DNA of 64,000 nt from Aureispira sp050633105. Its GTDB lineage: Bacteria; Bacteroidota; Bacteroidia; Chitinophagales; Saprospiraceae. Positions 47,001 to 55,184 of this stretch are shown in pieces (position 1 is the first letter of the stretch; every line of letters starts with the position of its first letter). The notes under the pieces are model-generated. The model was not told where the DNA came from. It saw only the letters and a list, made by a program, of their open reading frames with translations, and ran no database searches. Where the stretch lies: assembly GCA_050633105.1 (NCBI GenBank), contig JBOEFW010000008.1:62001-126000 (forward strand), written 5' to 3'. The position numbers were made by a program, and so were the translations under genes.

Positions 47001-47277
47001 AGGCTTGTGGAAATTGATCTTGCTGCAACTGTGCTGTAATCGCATTCAATTGAGTATGGCGAACCCCTGCTTCTTTCTTGGCCGCTTTAAATAGATGTGC
47101 AGCTTGGGCATTTTGTTGTAAGGCTTGTTTTAGGTTGCGCGCATTAAAAATAGCTTGCTCGGCCTCTTGTACATTTGTTTGGGCTTGTTCGAGGGTTTGG
47201 GCTATACAAGAATGTACTCCTAAGCAGATGCTCAGCAGTAAGGGTAAGACGTAAAACAGTATGTAACCTCTATTCAT
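44095..47277 (-). CDS. CHAT-domain protease with TPR array, membrane-anchored
   Basis: 1,060 residues from the ATG at 47277, which gives a signal peptide (MNRGYILFYVLPLLLSICLG...SCIAQ); the in-frame ATG at 47361 adds 28 residues without it. About 500 residues of TPR repeats follow (AKCYSQLGQLYADNGALEQSIGYYQKALEWYK). A helical linker (~560-700) leads to a CHAT caspase-like domain (~700-1010) with HLAMHGT and VVLSACKTGYG, the catalytic His and Cys, and GVPSVVMTLWELND. The end is a membrane helix (MLWALLGSLGLGTFISW) and a short basic tail. The protein probably faces the periplasm and cleaves an unknown partner after TPR-mediated recognition. A decayed LytTR response regulator lies divergently upstream. 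Confidence 0.88.
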   Translation of the reverse strand: MNRGYILFYVLPLLLSICLGVHSCIAQTLEQAQTNVQEAEQAIFNARNLKQALQQNAQAAHLFKAAKKEAGVRHTQLNAITAQLQQDQFPQAWNNLQALKALLLVEDARVKGLFLTNETWALWGLARYPEALVLADSTAQYWKEQNDAEQYSYALLLGAYAIYFDKQSNFSALEAHLERLENVLQEQVSPTRLVARHFYQLQSGVHRRQGHIDRAIEYSLEGLIYEQQALGESQQARDSNRVAKCYSQLGQLYADNGALEQSIGYYQKALEWYKGLQNYGELLKLCMRLGQLQHRLGNYAQAKFYFSSLKLYWPKLPKSPVWQQRNNTFQHLAKAYYYQYFGYHDSLLVYYDQQLPYLKKHQLAVDKAYQNIGKSAMALKQYKVANKAYLAALEYTTQKYGHKGSKPAQLYWILGQLAKTQDATTTAIRYFDQAAAALFEGQTKDKQRLIAPDFFSDKALAAKVYQVRGELYFEQEAYQKAQQDFDQVVTLAHFLRDHYTGTKSKFSSAQQLRPIYEKAAFCVWQQQEGAPTTAAIEAIFHYAESSKASLLYEHLIKFRNQYAHAGVGVPDSLLQKEERYLLQIARYQEQERAAKRNQNSVQARFYFDKAFVLEQQLQLLEKQLGQAYPHYKTWDHGRSQTSNLAKIQATLTPDQVLVEYFITDSHCFIIYVSAERALLKGIPKHQKGRFEKKVQHLRQLLSHIELAQQDSMAYYDFAQEAHWLYTHYLADPLLEGKKELLLLPDQDLHYIPFEVLLSKKIPKTSQNYGDLPYLLKKYALQYHYSASLFLYTQKQLNTQSGKVLGFAATYGAQNDYLTLSPALRKERSKEEVQMHNYSPPIPGTMDELLYLQQHFKGDFFSGDLANERQFKEHFSEQDYGIVHLAMHGTINYNQPAYSSLVFTENLDSLEDNLLYVYETQHLNGQQANLVVLSACKTGYGRYAEGEGIISLGRSFMHAGVPSVVMTLWELNDVTSIHIMSNFYALLATGVDKDEALRQAKLQYLEDNQGLTAHPFFWASPILIGNAVSIPLEQRQKPWMLWALLGSLGLGTFISWRIFGH

Positions 47278-47616
47278 AGTAGGAGGGACTAAGTATAGGG
47301 AAGGGGTATTTGTTGAATATAGGGATTTTTTTGGGGAATGGAGTATTTTGGCTTTACTCAATGTATTGTTAGAGGGGGACTTATCTTATTGTGTTGGTTG
47401 GTGGAAGGAGAAAGGAGGGATTGTTTAAGCAAGAAAACTTTTTAGAGACTACTTAAGAGTAGACAAACTAGATAAAGGGCTAATCTAACAAAGTTGGGAC
47501 GAGCTTAATTTGGAAAAGGATTGCCTAGAATGCTTTTGGCGAGGATGACTTGTTGTTGAGCATGAGGAACTTGTTTCTCGTATTTCTGATATAAGTGCAG
47601 TGCTTTTGCTGCGTAG
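47278..47616. other. Gene-free stretch upstream of the CHAT gene
   Basis: No intact gene is visible. Given the truncated response regulator that follows, this stretch may include unrecognisable remains of its first ~50 codons: read in the regulator's frame it contains several stops, the last a TAG at 47614-47616. The promoter of the CHAT gene should also lie here, but I could not single out a -33/-7 pair. Confidence 0.35.
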
Positions 47617-48225
47617 TTCTTGGATATTGCTATGCCCAAAGAGAGTGGTTTTGCGCTGTACAAATACTTTGACCAAATTGACTTTCAAGTCATTTTTACC
47701 ACTGCTTTTAGTCAATATGCCATTCAGGCCTTAAAGTTGGCCACCTTGGATTATTTAATGAAGCCGATTAACTTAGAGGAATTAATGGAAAGCTTAGAGC
47801 GATTTAGGAAGCAAGCAGAATGGCTCACTACCAAGGGAAATTACAGTTTGGTGGAGAAAAATGCGTCTATGCCTAATCATCAAAAAATTGCTTTAGCTTG
47901 TTCGGATGGATATATTTTTGTGCCGATTGAAGACATTGTGCGCTGCCAATCTGAAAAGAGTTACACCCTTTTTATTATTAAGAATAAAGCGCCTATTTAG
48001 ACCTCTCGAAATTTGGGCGAATATACCACCATCTTGCAAGAGCATGGCTTTAAACGCGTCCATCGTTCTTACTTAGTAAATCCCCGATACATCAAGAAAT
48101 TTATCCGAGGAAAAAGCCCTATCTTAATTATGGATGATGGGACGGAGATTACTATTTCGGCTACAAAAAAAGATGGTTTGCTCGATCATTTTTTATTCCC
48201 TAGAAAAAGGAATCATTTTCCTTAA
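47617..48225 (+). pseudogene. Decayed LytTR-family response regulator
   Basis: The frame begins mid-receiver with FLDIAMPKESGFALYKYF (phospho-acceptor Asp region), then VIFTTAFSQYAIQALKLATLDYLMKPI with the conserved Thr and Lys. The LytTR DNA-binding domain follows (KIALACSDGYIFVPIEDIVRC). A TAG at 47998-48000 interrupts it, and the same frame resumes with NLGEYTTILQEHGFKRVHRSYLVNPRYI and ends at 48225. The first ~50 residues of the receiver, with the acidic pocket, are absent, and a TAG sits directly before FLDI. Both fragments lie in one frame, so one nonsense change explains the internal break. Nothing suggests a functional protein, although separate short products from TTG starts cannot be excluded. 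Confidence 0.85.
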
Positions 48226-48676
48226 CATTCTAACAATTCCACCAAAGGCACCCTTTCATTGGTTTATAGCTCAAAGAAAGCGAGTAGTTATACCTATTGC
48301 ATCACTGGCCGCAAACGTTCTTTTGATGGTAACAGCGATGTATAGGTTGTATTGGCATCAACTCTTTAACTTTACTAAACCTAAATCACTTTTTATTTTC
48401 AATTTCCCCAGCAGGGGCAGTCCTAATAAAGTCCATAAATAAAGAATTTAGTTTTTTGAAACAAGAAGCGTTGTCTCTGTCTATTAAAATTGCTTTTTTA
48501 ACAATTTATTCATTAATTATCCAAAAAAAAGCTTTAAGAAGTGTTAAAGACCACTTCTCTAAAGTGCAAACTTGTTGTTACAGGTAGAAAATTGTATCTT
48601 GGTTTTATCGAACTTATTACCGAAGTTACTACTATAACTTCTCTGTTAACAGCACTTTTAGGTTGCTGTATAAAGA
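48226..48676. other. Gene-free stretch after the decayed regulator
   Basis: No gene is supported. A short plus-strand frame (48134-48442) overlaps the end of the LytTR remnant out of frame and has no family features. A small inverted repeat agaagtg/cacttct lies at 48537-48558. TATCTTGG near 48596 is one base off the -7 consensus and may serve the next gene. Confidence 0.35.
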
Positions 48677-49270
48677 ATGTGCGCTATGTTTTACCGCTTT
48701 TTTGCCAAAGAGACACATCCTGATTTGGATAAGGCTATGCGAGCCTTGTTGCCAGATCTTGCTTTAGATCCTAAAAAATGGACAATTAAGCAACAAATGG
48801 GGACTTATCAACACGCTTATAGCTATGTTGCCCAAGGGCATGGGCTAACGATTAGTTTTTATGAAGAGGCGCTTAAAGAAAAAAAACGTTGTCGAAAAAC
48901 AGAACTAATGGTGGCTTGTAAGAATGCCCCTTGGTTATCGCTTCTTGCTTGTGCTCCTCAACAGCGTCCTCCTTCCAAACGTCGCTTAGACATTCAAGCC
49001 CTGCCAGATAATCCTGCTTGGCAACCTTGGCAATTGCAGACCAATAATTCTATATTGGCGGAGCATTTATTGACCCAAGTCTACCAAGAATTAGAAATAT
49101 TTCAAGCATTGGATGCGGTAGAATTAGTCTTAGAGCGCCAACGTTTGTATGTGAAATGGCTTTGGTTGCCCGATACACCAGCCCGTCAGGCACAATTAAA
49201 GGCCACTATAAATTTTGCTAGAGCTTTAACAAACGCATTGGACCAAGTGGCTACTGTTACTAGCGAATAA
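48677..49270 (+). CDS. Unknown soluble protein next to a COG4248-like kinase
   Basis: 197 residues (194 from the alternative ATG at 48686, which begins MFYRFFAKETHP). I do not recognise the family. It has no signal peptide or membrane segment, is rich in Leu, Ala, Gln and Trp, and has helical segments such as LAEHLLTQVYQELEIFQALDAVELVLERQRLYVKWLWLP toward the end. The kinase gene starts 47 bases downstream in the same direction, and the two are probably one unit, so it may be a substrate or a partner of the kinase. Codon use is like that of its neighbours. Confidence 0.65.
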   Translation: MCAMFYRFFAKETHPDLDKAMRALLPDLALDPKKWTIKQQMGTYQHAYSYVAQGHGLTISFYEEALKEKKRCRKTELMVACKNAPWLSLLACAPQQRPPSKRRLDIQALPDNPAWQPWQLQTNNSILAEHLLTQVYQELEIFQALDAVELVLERQRLYVKWLWLPDTPARQAQLKATINFARALTNALDQVATVTSE

Positions 49271-49317
49271 TTTCTTCAAGGCTTCTTCTTTTCATTTTCC
49301 AAAACAGTTTTTCTGCC

Positions 49318-51741
49318 TTGTCAAAACGCTATTACGCTCGCCACAACAAACAGGTTGTTATTTTAGCTGATACCCCTTTTGCAGGTGGAGGAGAAGGACA
49401 GATTTATAAGGTTACGGTGCCCAAAAGACAAAATTGGGTGGCCAAAATCTATCACCCTTCTAAACGAAGTGTGGAACGAGAGGAGAAAATGGCTTATTTG
49501 CAACAGCACCCTCCTCATACACAAGAAGAACAAGGGGCTTGGATCATTGATGTTTTAGAAGATAAGAAGGGGCGATTTTTAGGTATTCTAATGCCCTTTC
49601 AACGAGGAGAAAAACTCGAAGTATTATGTGGTGTTAAATTGCCGCGGTTTATTAAAAAAACTTGGCAAGCTTGGGGATTGGAGTCACCTACGGCCTTAGA
49701 GTCACGGTTCCATTTGGGCTTGCAGTTGGCGGCGGTTGTCGCACAGTTGCATGATAGCCAACATTATGTTTTAGTGGATTTAAAGCCTGATAATATTTTG
49801 GTGGAAGCGAATCGACATTTGGCTTTAGTAGATTTAGATTCCGTGGCGGTTATTGATCAAGGAAATTTACGCTTTGCCGCGCCTATGGCAACTCCAGAAT
49901 ATGCCCCTCCAGAATACCACCAAGATAGTCCTGCCTTGCTGCCCTCTTGGGATAATTTTAGTTTGGCGGTGATTCTTTACAAGTTGTTTTGTGGAATTCA
50001 TCCTTATGCTGCTACAGCGAATGCTCCTTATGAGCAGATGAATAGTTTGGGGCAAAAAATAAAACAGGGTTTGTTTGTTCATAAACCTTCTAATGCCCCT
50101 TTCTTACGAGTTATTCCCCCTCCTCATGAACGCTTTAAAGCATTACCCAATAGTTTGCAAGCGTTGTTTTTGCAGTGTTTTGAAGGAGGGCATGAGTATC
50201 CTGAAAAACGACCCACGGCTAGTGTTTGGTGTTGGGCCTTGCTGGATGTTGTAGGAGATGCTGCTCTCGTTCATCAATTTAGAGAATTACTAGTCGATGG
50301 TTGGGATCGCCCTCGACAGCCATTGTTATTGCCTTCTCATTTATTGTTAAAAGAAGAAAAAAAAGAAAATAAGGGAGCAATAACAGGACCAACAAAATTA
50401 CTGTCTTCGACTGTTTATGAGCGAGGTAGTACTTTATTAGAAGAGCTAGAAAATTCTAACAAGGATTCAAGAAGGATACAAGTCCTTTTTCTTATAGGAG
50501 CTGTATTTTGTCTAGTTATCCTTCTCGCTCTCGTTGTTGTTTATACACCTGCAGTTCAAGCGATATTAGTTTTCTCTATGGCTTATATTATTAGAACGCT
50601 AGTGGGGTTTTATCGATATAGAAAACAAAAAAATCCTCTCAAAAAAGCTTTGTGTTCTTATCAAGAAAAACAAGAGGCGACGACAAAAAAATGGAAGGAG
50701 TTAGTGCAGTTATGGGAAGGCAAGAAGGACAAACAAATACTTCATGTTAGTACAACGTTAGAAAGAGTAGCTACAAGAGTTAAAGGCAAAGATAAATTGG
50801 TACACCAGTTTCTGCAAGAGCGTTTAAAAGTGTATGAACAGGTTGTGGAACAATACCAAGAAAAACTAAAGGCTTTGGAATTACCCAAAGCGTGGTTGGA
50901 TCGACCGTGGACGACTATTATACAATTATTAGAATGGCAGCAGGTCAACCAAGAGGAATTGGTAGAATGTGCTGTTCGTGAATCTGCTCCCCAGGAGGCC
51001 TATGAGCAAGCCTTGGAACAAGCGATAGGACAATTACAACAAGCGGAAGAACAGCTTCTAGGAGAAGCACGGGGGTTATTTGATTGGGCTGCTTTTTTTG
51101 ATACAACGGAAACAGGCCTTGCTTGGGGTGAACAAACGCTATTCAACCTATTAGAAGTACAAAAAGTCCCTAATTTATTAGCGGTAGAAGAATTAACTTG
51201 GACAGCGGCTGGTGATTTAGAATTGCAGTTTGGAGGGCAGGTCTTATTATTAGAAAAACAAGCCCACCAGCAATTGGAACTCTTTTATGAGGTGTATCAA
51301 TGGTATCAAGAGTCCATGGAATTTGCTCGGGCGCAACAACTGTCTACTGCCCTTGATTTTTTAAGAGCGCGATTTTCTGCTTTACAACAAGAGCACCAAG
51401 AACAATTGAATGTCTTAGCAGTAGCGCACCAAGTACAACAAGCCGCGGCTTCTATGCCTTATCAAGCTGCATTACAACGAACAAAAGAGCAATTAGAAGG
51501 GATTGAAGTCTTGAAAAAGGAGCGAGAAACCGCACTTTTGCAAGTAGAGGAAGATTACCAAGATTTATATAAATCTGTCCAAGAGGAAATAGAGGAGGAG
51601 TTGGAATCACGTAGAAAACTTTTAGCGTCACTAAAAGAAGATGCAGAAAGATACTGGGAGGAACTACAACAGGAGAACTCCTTTATAACGCTCCAAAAAC
51701 AACTGGCCATAGAAAACCAAAAAATCGAACAGCTTTTATAG
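49318..51741 (+). CDS. Serine/threonine kinase-like protein (COG4248-type) with membrane segments and coiled coils
   Basis: 807 residues. The only start upstream of the kinase domain is TTG at 49318; the frame closes with a TAG at 49261 and has no ATG in between. Residues ~20-330 form the kinase domain: FAGGGEGQIYKV (Gly loop), WVAKIYHPSKRS (Lys), YVLVDLKPDNILVEANRHLALVDLDSV, in which HRD has become LVD and DFG has become DLD, and TPEYAPPEY. These variants match the YegI/COG4248 group. Two hydrophobic segments (~395-435) follow, then ~370 residues of charged coiled coil (QEEIEEELESRRKLLASLKED). It may phosphorylate the neighbouring protein or act as a scaffold at the inner membrane. Confidence 0.83.
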   Translation: MSKRYYARHNKQVVILADTPFAGGGEGQIYKVTVPKRQNWVAKIYHPSKRSVEREEKMAYLQQHPPHTQEEQGAWIIDVLEDKKGRFLGILMPFQRGEKLEVLCGVKLPRFIKKTWQAWGLESPTALESRFHLGLQLAAVVAQLHDSQHYVLVDLKPDNILVEANRHLALVDLDSVAVIDQGNLRFAAPMATPEYAPPEYHQDSPALLPSWDNFSLAVILYKLFCGIHPYAATANAPYEQMNSLGQKIKQGLFVHKPSNAPFLRVIPPPHERFKALPNSLQALFLQCFEGGHEYPEKRPTASVWCWALLDVVGDAALVHQFRELLVDGWDRPRQPLLLPSHLLLKEEKKENKGAITGPTKLLSSTVYERGSTLLEELENSNKDSRRIQVLFLIGAVFCLVILLALVVVYTPAVQAILVFSMAYIIRTLVGFYRYRKQKNPLKKALCSYQEKQEATTKKWKELVQLWEGKKDKQILHVSTTLERVATRVKGKDKLVHQFLQERLKVYEQVVEQYQEKLKALELPKAWLDRPWTTIIQLLEWQQVNQEELVECAVRESAPQEAYEQALEQAIGQLQQAEEQLLGEARGLFDWAAFFDTTETGLAWGEQTLFNLLEVQKVPNLLAVEELTWTAAGDLELQFGGQVLLLEKQAHQQLELFYEVYQWYQESMEFARAQQLSTALDFLRARFSALQQEHQEQLNVLAVAHQVQQAAASMPYQAALQRTKEQLEGIEVLKKERETALLQVEEDYQDLYKSVQEEIEEELESRRKLLASLKEDAERYWEELQQENSFITLQKQLAIENQKIEQLL

Positions 51742-51762
51742 TGCTATGGAAAGGTACATAAA

Positions 51763-51822
51763 AAAGCCGTTCTATTTTTTACGAAGAGTATGGACTACAA
51801 CGCTAAAAAGTAGAACGGCTTT
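51763..51822. terminator. Bidirectional terminator after the kinase gene
   Basis: Arms aaagccgttcta/tagaacggcttt (51763-51774 and 51811-51822), extended inward by T and A runs, enclose a 24-base loop. It separates convergent genes and can end both. Confidence 0.75.
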
Positions 51823-51844
51823 GGTCAATGGATTGGTAGTTTAT

Positions 51845-52489
51845 CTAATCCTTAATCATGTTCTCAATCAAGTCATAAATAGCAATGGTTCGAACGCTTT
51901 CTTGTTCTAACGGACTTAAATCCATTTTTGTTACCTCTACCGCTTTATTAGCAATAGCATCTGGCAAGGCAATCTTAGCGACTTCTTCTTCACCAATAAA
52001 AATCTTATTGATGCTGCTTGCACCATAGCGCTTGAGCTGTGCTACTTCATCATTCTTAGTGTCATAAAGAATACCATTTTCTCGAATGAGGCCTTTAGGA
52101 GTACCATCAATAGAGATTTCTGTCCCTTTGTTGGTCATTCTAAAAATATACTCCTGATCCATTGAGAGAATATAGAGTACGGCATTGCGGCCAGGACCAA
52201 TGTATTTGCGAAAAGCATAAGCAAAAATTGGATCGCCCGATTTGGATACAAAGACACCGTTTCCAGAGCGTTTTTGGCCCTTGTCCATGATCTCTTCCAT
52301 TTGTTTGGGAGACATTTCTTCTGTCCAAGGCATAAAACCACCTTTGAACTGCGCGACGCTTTTTTTGAGGTCAACTAAATCTTTTTCAACTTCCTCTCCT
52401 GTAGGTTGCACATTGCGCAAAAAGCCCACCAGAAAGAAAGTAAGAACGCCAACAATAGCCAGCGCTAGGATGATAAGAATACTACTCAT
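51845..52489 (-). CDS. Membrane-anchored protein of unknown function
   Basis: 214 residues. One N-terminal membrane helix (MSSILIILALAIVGVLTFFLVGFL) is followed by a short coiled region (EEVEKDLVDLKKSVAQF) and an alpha/beta domain with no motif that I recognise: GNGVFVSKSGDPIFAYAFRKYIGPGRNAVLYILSM, then EISIDGTPKGLIRENGILYDTKN, which resembles a beta-sandwich. No Cys or lipobox is present. It lies 33 bases downstream of the CxxH/CxxC protein at 52523-53086 on the same strand, and the two may be co-transcribed. No function is assigned. Confidence 0.65.
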   Translation of the reverse strand: MSSILIILALAIVGVLTFFLVGFLRNVQPTGEEVEKDLVDLKKSVAQFKGGFMPWTEEMSPKQMEEIMDKGQKRSGNGVFVSKSGDPIFAYAFRKYIGPGRNAVLYILSMDQEYIFRMTNKGTEISIDGTPKGLIRENGILYDTKNDEVAQLKRYGASSINKIFIGEEEVAKIALPDAIANKAVEVTKMDLSPLEQESVRTIAIYDLIENMIKD

Positions 52490-52522
52490 AGTGATGTACC
52501 GTGTTCAAGTGTAAAGGAAAGA

Positions 52523-53086
52523 CTATTGATTTTGGATTTTGTGCACTTTGGTACAAACCTTACAATAGGTTTTGAATAAATACTGCTTAGCGTGTGGCAT
52601 ATCCGCAGAGGGATTTTTTTCAAAGTCAGTTTTATTCTGATCGGTATTTCCTTTTAGAGGTGTTCCGTGAAGCTCACAACGTTCAAAGGTTACATCCCCT
52701 TTGTTTTCTGCTTTATCTTCTTCTTCAAAGCTCTTAGCTTCTTTGGTCATTACACGAGTACAAACTGCACAGTAACGGCGATAATTCAGTTGGTAAGCAA
52801 AAGGATATTCATCACCAGGGGTATAATCTGAAGCATCTGCGCGGTAATTATCACTCAAACTCATGCGTTTGTTGTGTAGAGGACAGCGGTCCATTGTATT
52901 TTTCTCCTCTCTAGTAGTGCTACTTAATTGCACCATAATCGCAGCAGTAGAGTTTCCACCTTTGGCAACTTTTACTTTTTTAGGTTCTTTTTGTTTTTTT
53001 TCTTTTTGTGCCCAAGCTTGGTTGGTATTGACCAGCAAAGTCATGAAAACCAAAAGGCATAGTAGTGGTAATTGTTTTACACTCAT
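52523..53086 (-). CDS. Secreted CxxH...CxxC repeat protein, paralog A
   Basis: 187 residues. A signal peptide (LLCLLVFMTLLVNTNQAWAQ) and a Lys-rich stretch (KEKKQKEPKKVKVAKGG) precede two related modules. Module 1 has EEKNTMDRCPLHN ... YQLNYRRYCAVCT; module 2 has TFERCELHGTPLKGN ... KQYLFKTYCKVCT. Each module has a Cys-x2-His pair and a Cys-x2-Cys pair about 40 residues apart, which looks like a metal or heme site exposed to the periplasm. I do not recognise the family. A close paralog lies immediately upstream at 53199-53750. Confidence 0.7.
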   Translation of the reverse strand: MSVKQLPLLCLLVFMTLLVNTNQAWAQKEKKQKEPKKVKVAKGGNSTAAIMVQLSSTTREEKNTMDRCPLHNKRMSLSDNYRADASDYTPGDEYPFAYQLNYRRYCAVCTRVMTKEAKSFEEEDKAENKGDVTFERCELHGTPLKGNTDQNKTDFEKNPSADMPHAKQYLFKTYCKVCTKVHKIQNQ

Positions 53087-53198
53087 TATTTATTGGTTGG
53101 TTAAATTAAACGGAATCATTGAAACGCTCGAAAAGAGGAAGAGGACTTGAACGCCAAGTTGATGGAGGGCAAGCTTCTATTTCTTTTCTAAGATAACT

Positions 53199-53750
53199 TT
53201 ATTCTTCTAGTCGAGCAATTTTTGTACAAGACTTGCAATAGTATTTGAATAGATATTGTTTGGCGTGTGGTGTTTCTGCTGTTGGGTTGCGTTCATATTG
53301 AATGCGGTCATGATCAGGATTTCCTTTTAATTGAGTATTGTGGACAGGGCAACGCTCAAAAGTAGAGCGGGCAATTTTAGGCATCTGCGACCCTGATTCC
53401 TTTGCCATAATCCGTGTACACGTTTTACAATAGCGGCGATAATTGAGCTGATAAGCAAAGGGATATTCATAGCAAGTGGTGTAATCTGAGGCATTTGCTC
53501 GATAGTTATCACTCAAAGGCATCTCTCGATTGGTGTTGTGCAAAGGACATTCATTCATCGTATTTTTTTCTTCCCTAGACATCTTACTGACGCGGTGTAC
53601 CGTTTGTGCATAGGCTTGGCGCACCATATAATCGCGTTCGCGTTTGGTTAAGTTTTTAGGAGGTAGACTGTCCCCCGTTTGTGCGGCAACTTCTTGTGCT
53701 ACTGTTCCAAAGAGTAGAAAAAGAAAAGAGAGTAATAGTAATCGTGTCAT
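53199..53750 (-). CDS. Secreted CxxH...CxxC repeat protein, paralog B
   Basis: 183 residues, with a signal peptide (LLLLSFLFLLFGTVAQEVAAQ). It shares with paralog A the segments REEKNTM.ECPLHN, MPLSDNYRANASDYT, EYPFAYQLNYRRYCKTCTR, TFERCPVHNTQLKGN and PHAKQYLFKYYCKSCTK. The N-terminal ~45 residues and the inter-module linker differ between the copies, and the extra Cys in YTTCYEYPF occurs only here. The conserved Cys and His are retained in all four modules of the two proteins, so the sites are under constraint. Function unknown; secretion to the periplasm or beyond is predicted. Confidence 0.7.
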   Translation of the reverse strand: MTRLLLLSFLFLLFGTVAQEVAAQTGDSLPPKNLTKRERDYMVRQAYAQTVHRVSKMSREEKNTMNECPLHNTNREMPLSDNYRANASDYTTCYEYPFAYQLNYRRYCKTCTRIMAKESGSQMPKIARSTFERCPVHNTQLKGNPDHDRIQYERNPTAETPHAKQYLFKYYCKSCTKIARLEE

Positions 53751-53970
53751 AATAACGGTAGTAATGCTTGCTTAGCGAATCGATAAAGGGAGAAGTGTAT
53801 TTGTTCACTCTTCCAAAAGTGCTCTATTTCAACGACTGTAGGCGCTTCAGAGTTGTTTGAATTGGAACAAAAATACAGTTTTTGAACCAGTATCTAAGAG
53901 CCTAAGATCAAAAAGGGTTCCTAAAAGTTAATGCTCAAAATTTATTCACAAATGTTTAACAGTTATTGGG

Positions 53971-54714
53971 TTAGTCACAATCCCATTGTTTATCCGACAA
54001 AGAAAACCAGGCTCTTCGGTAATTAAAATGCCACCATTCTGTCGTAACAGTCTTGAAACCGTGTTTTTCTAAGGTGTTGCGCATTAATTTCCGATGCTCT
54101 AAAACCTCTTGTGGAAGGTCTTGGTTGACCCAATAAGCTTCTTTTCCAAAATAATCATAATGGGTACCCATTTCTAATTGTTCTTGGGTGGCTAAATCTA
54201 TGAGGGTAAGATCTAGTGCGCCGCCTCGACTGTGCATGGATCCCTTAGAAGGGGGAGCAACATAACGTCTGTCAGGGACTTTTTTCCAAAGCTTGTATTG
54301 AGCACTTTGTGGGCGATAACAGTCAAACATTTTGAATCCTAATCCTTGTTCTTTTAATTCTTCCTGCGCTTTGAGTAACGCTTTGGCAGTCGCTAACCGC
54401 ATTAGGCATTTAGGGCAATCATAGATTTGTAATTCCATGAAATTATTAGTGGTCGCATAACGCAAATCTAAGACAATTGCAGAAGATAAATCTTCAATAT
54501 CTACCCAATCGGTATCTTTTCCGTTTAGAATGGAATCAATTTGTGCGGGAGTTGGATACGGTGGAGGTGGAGGCGTCGTATCTAGGACTACTGGTGGTAC
54601 TATTGCACTGCTGTCAACTAAGACAATGGTGTTCTCCTCATTGGTTAGTACAACTTCTTGGCAGCTATAAAAAGCAATAGCAGAGCAAAGCGAAAAAAGA
54701 AACAGGTATTTCAT
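53971..54714 (-). CDS. VanX/DdpX-type D-alanyl-D-alanine dipeptidase lipoprotein
   Basis: 247 residues. The signal peptide ends with a lipobox (FYSCQ), then a Pro-rich linker (TTPPPPPYPTP). The peptidase M15 domain (~70-245) has VDIEDLSSAIVLDLRYATTNNF, FKMFDCYRPQSAQYKLW, the zinc motif GSMHSRGGALDLTL (SxHxxGxxxD) and TTEWWHFNY, which brings the catalytic Glu and the third ligand. It should hydrolyse D-Ala-D-Ala or a related dipeptide in the periplasm, more likely for peptidoglycan recycling than for glycopeptide resistance, since no van genes are here. It lies eight bases downstream of smpB. Confidence 0.9.
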   Translation of the reverse strand: MKYLFLFSLCSAIAFYSCQEVVLTNEENTIVLVDSSAIVPPVVLDTTPPPPPYPTPAQIDSILNGKDTDWVDIEDLSSAIVLDLRYATTNNFMELQIYDCPKCLMRLATAKALLKAQEELKEQGLGFKMFDCYRPQSAQYKLWKKVPDRRYVAPPSKGSMHSRGGALDLTLIDLATQEQLEMGTHYDYFGKEAYWVNQDLPQEVLEHRKLMRNTLEKHGFKTVTTEWWHFNYRRAWFSLSDKQWDCD

Positions 54715-54722
54715 GCATGTAC

Positions 54723-55184
54723 TTATTGATAGTTTTTGCGAGCACGGTCTAAGGTGCGCTTGTTGTCGCGTTCTTTCATTGTTTCGCGTTTATCGTATGT
54801 CTTTTTACCTTTTGCTAAGGCAATTTCTAACTTGGCAAACCCACGATCAGAAATGAAGAGTCGATAAGGAACAATAGAATAACCTTGCTCTTTGACTTTG
54901 TTTTGAAATTTACGCAATTCTAGTTTATTGACTAATAATTTGCGGGGTCTCTTGGGAATATGGTTATTGTATGTTCCATATTTATACTCTGAAACATGCA
55001 AGTTATTAACAAATAGCTCTCCTGCTTTAATGACACAGTAAGAATCACTGAGATTGGCCTTACCTGCACGGATAGATTTGATTTCTGTTCCTTGAAGCAT
55101 AATACCAGCCTCTACTGTGAATAGGAAGCTGTATTCAAATTTTGCTTTTTTGTTGAATATTTCAATGTGTTTTTTAATGTCCAT
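54723..55184 (-). CDS. smpB: SsrA (tmRNA)-binding protein SmpB
   Basis: 153 residues from the ATG at 55184, which matches the usual SmpB start (MDIKKHIEIFNKKAKFEY); an upstream in-frame ATG at 55217 adds 11 residues. Seen: VEAGIMLQGTEIKSIRAGKANLSDSYCVI, FVNNLHVSEYKYG, RPRKLLVNKLELRKF, YSIVPYRLFISDRGFAKLEIALAKGKKTYDKRETMKERD and a basic tail. It binds tmRNA for ribosome rescue. No tmRNA gene was found nearby. Confidence 0.96.
   Translation of the reverse strand: MDIKKHIEIFNKKAKFEYSFLFTVEAGIMLQGTEIKSIRAGKANLSDSYCVIKAGELFVNNLHVSEYKYGTYNNHIPKRPRKLLVNKLELRKFQNKVKEQGYSIVPYRLFISDRGFAKLEIALAKGKKTYDKRETMKERDNKRTLDRARKNYQ

Noticed and set aside
48134..48442. Separate small protein overlapping the LytTR remnant
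   Set aside because: It is out of frame with the recognisable LytTR sequence, has no family features, and lies in a stretch where coding constraint has been lost.
53971..54714. Vancomycin resistance vanX
   Set aside because: The peptidase motifs fit VanX/DdpX, but there are no vanH, vanA or vanRS genes and the gene is coupled to smpB, so recycling of dipeptides is more likely.
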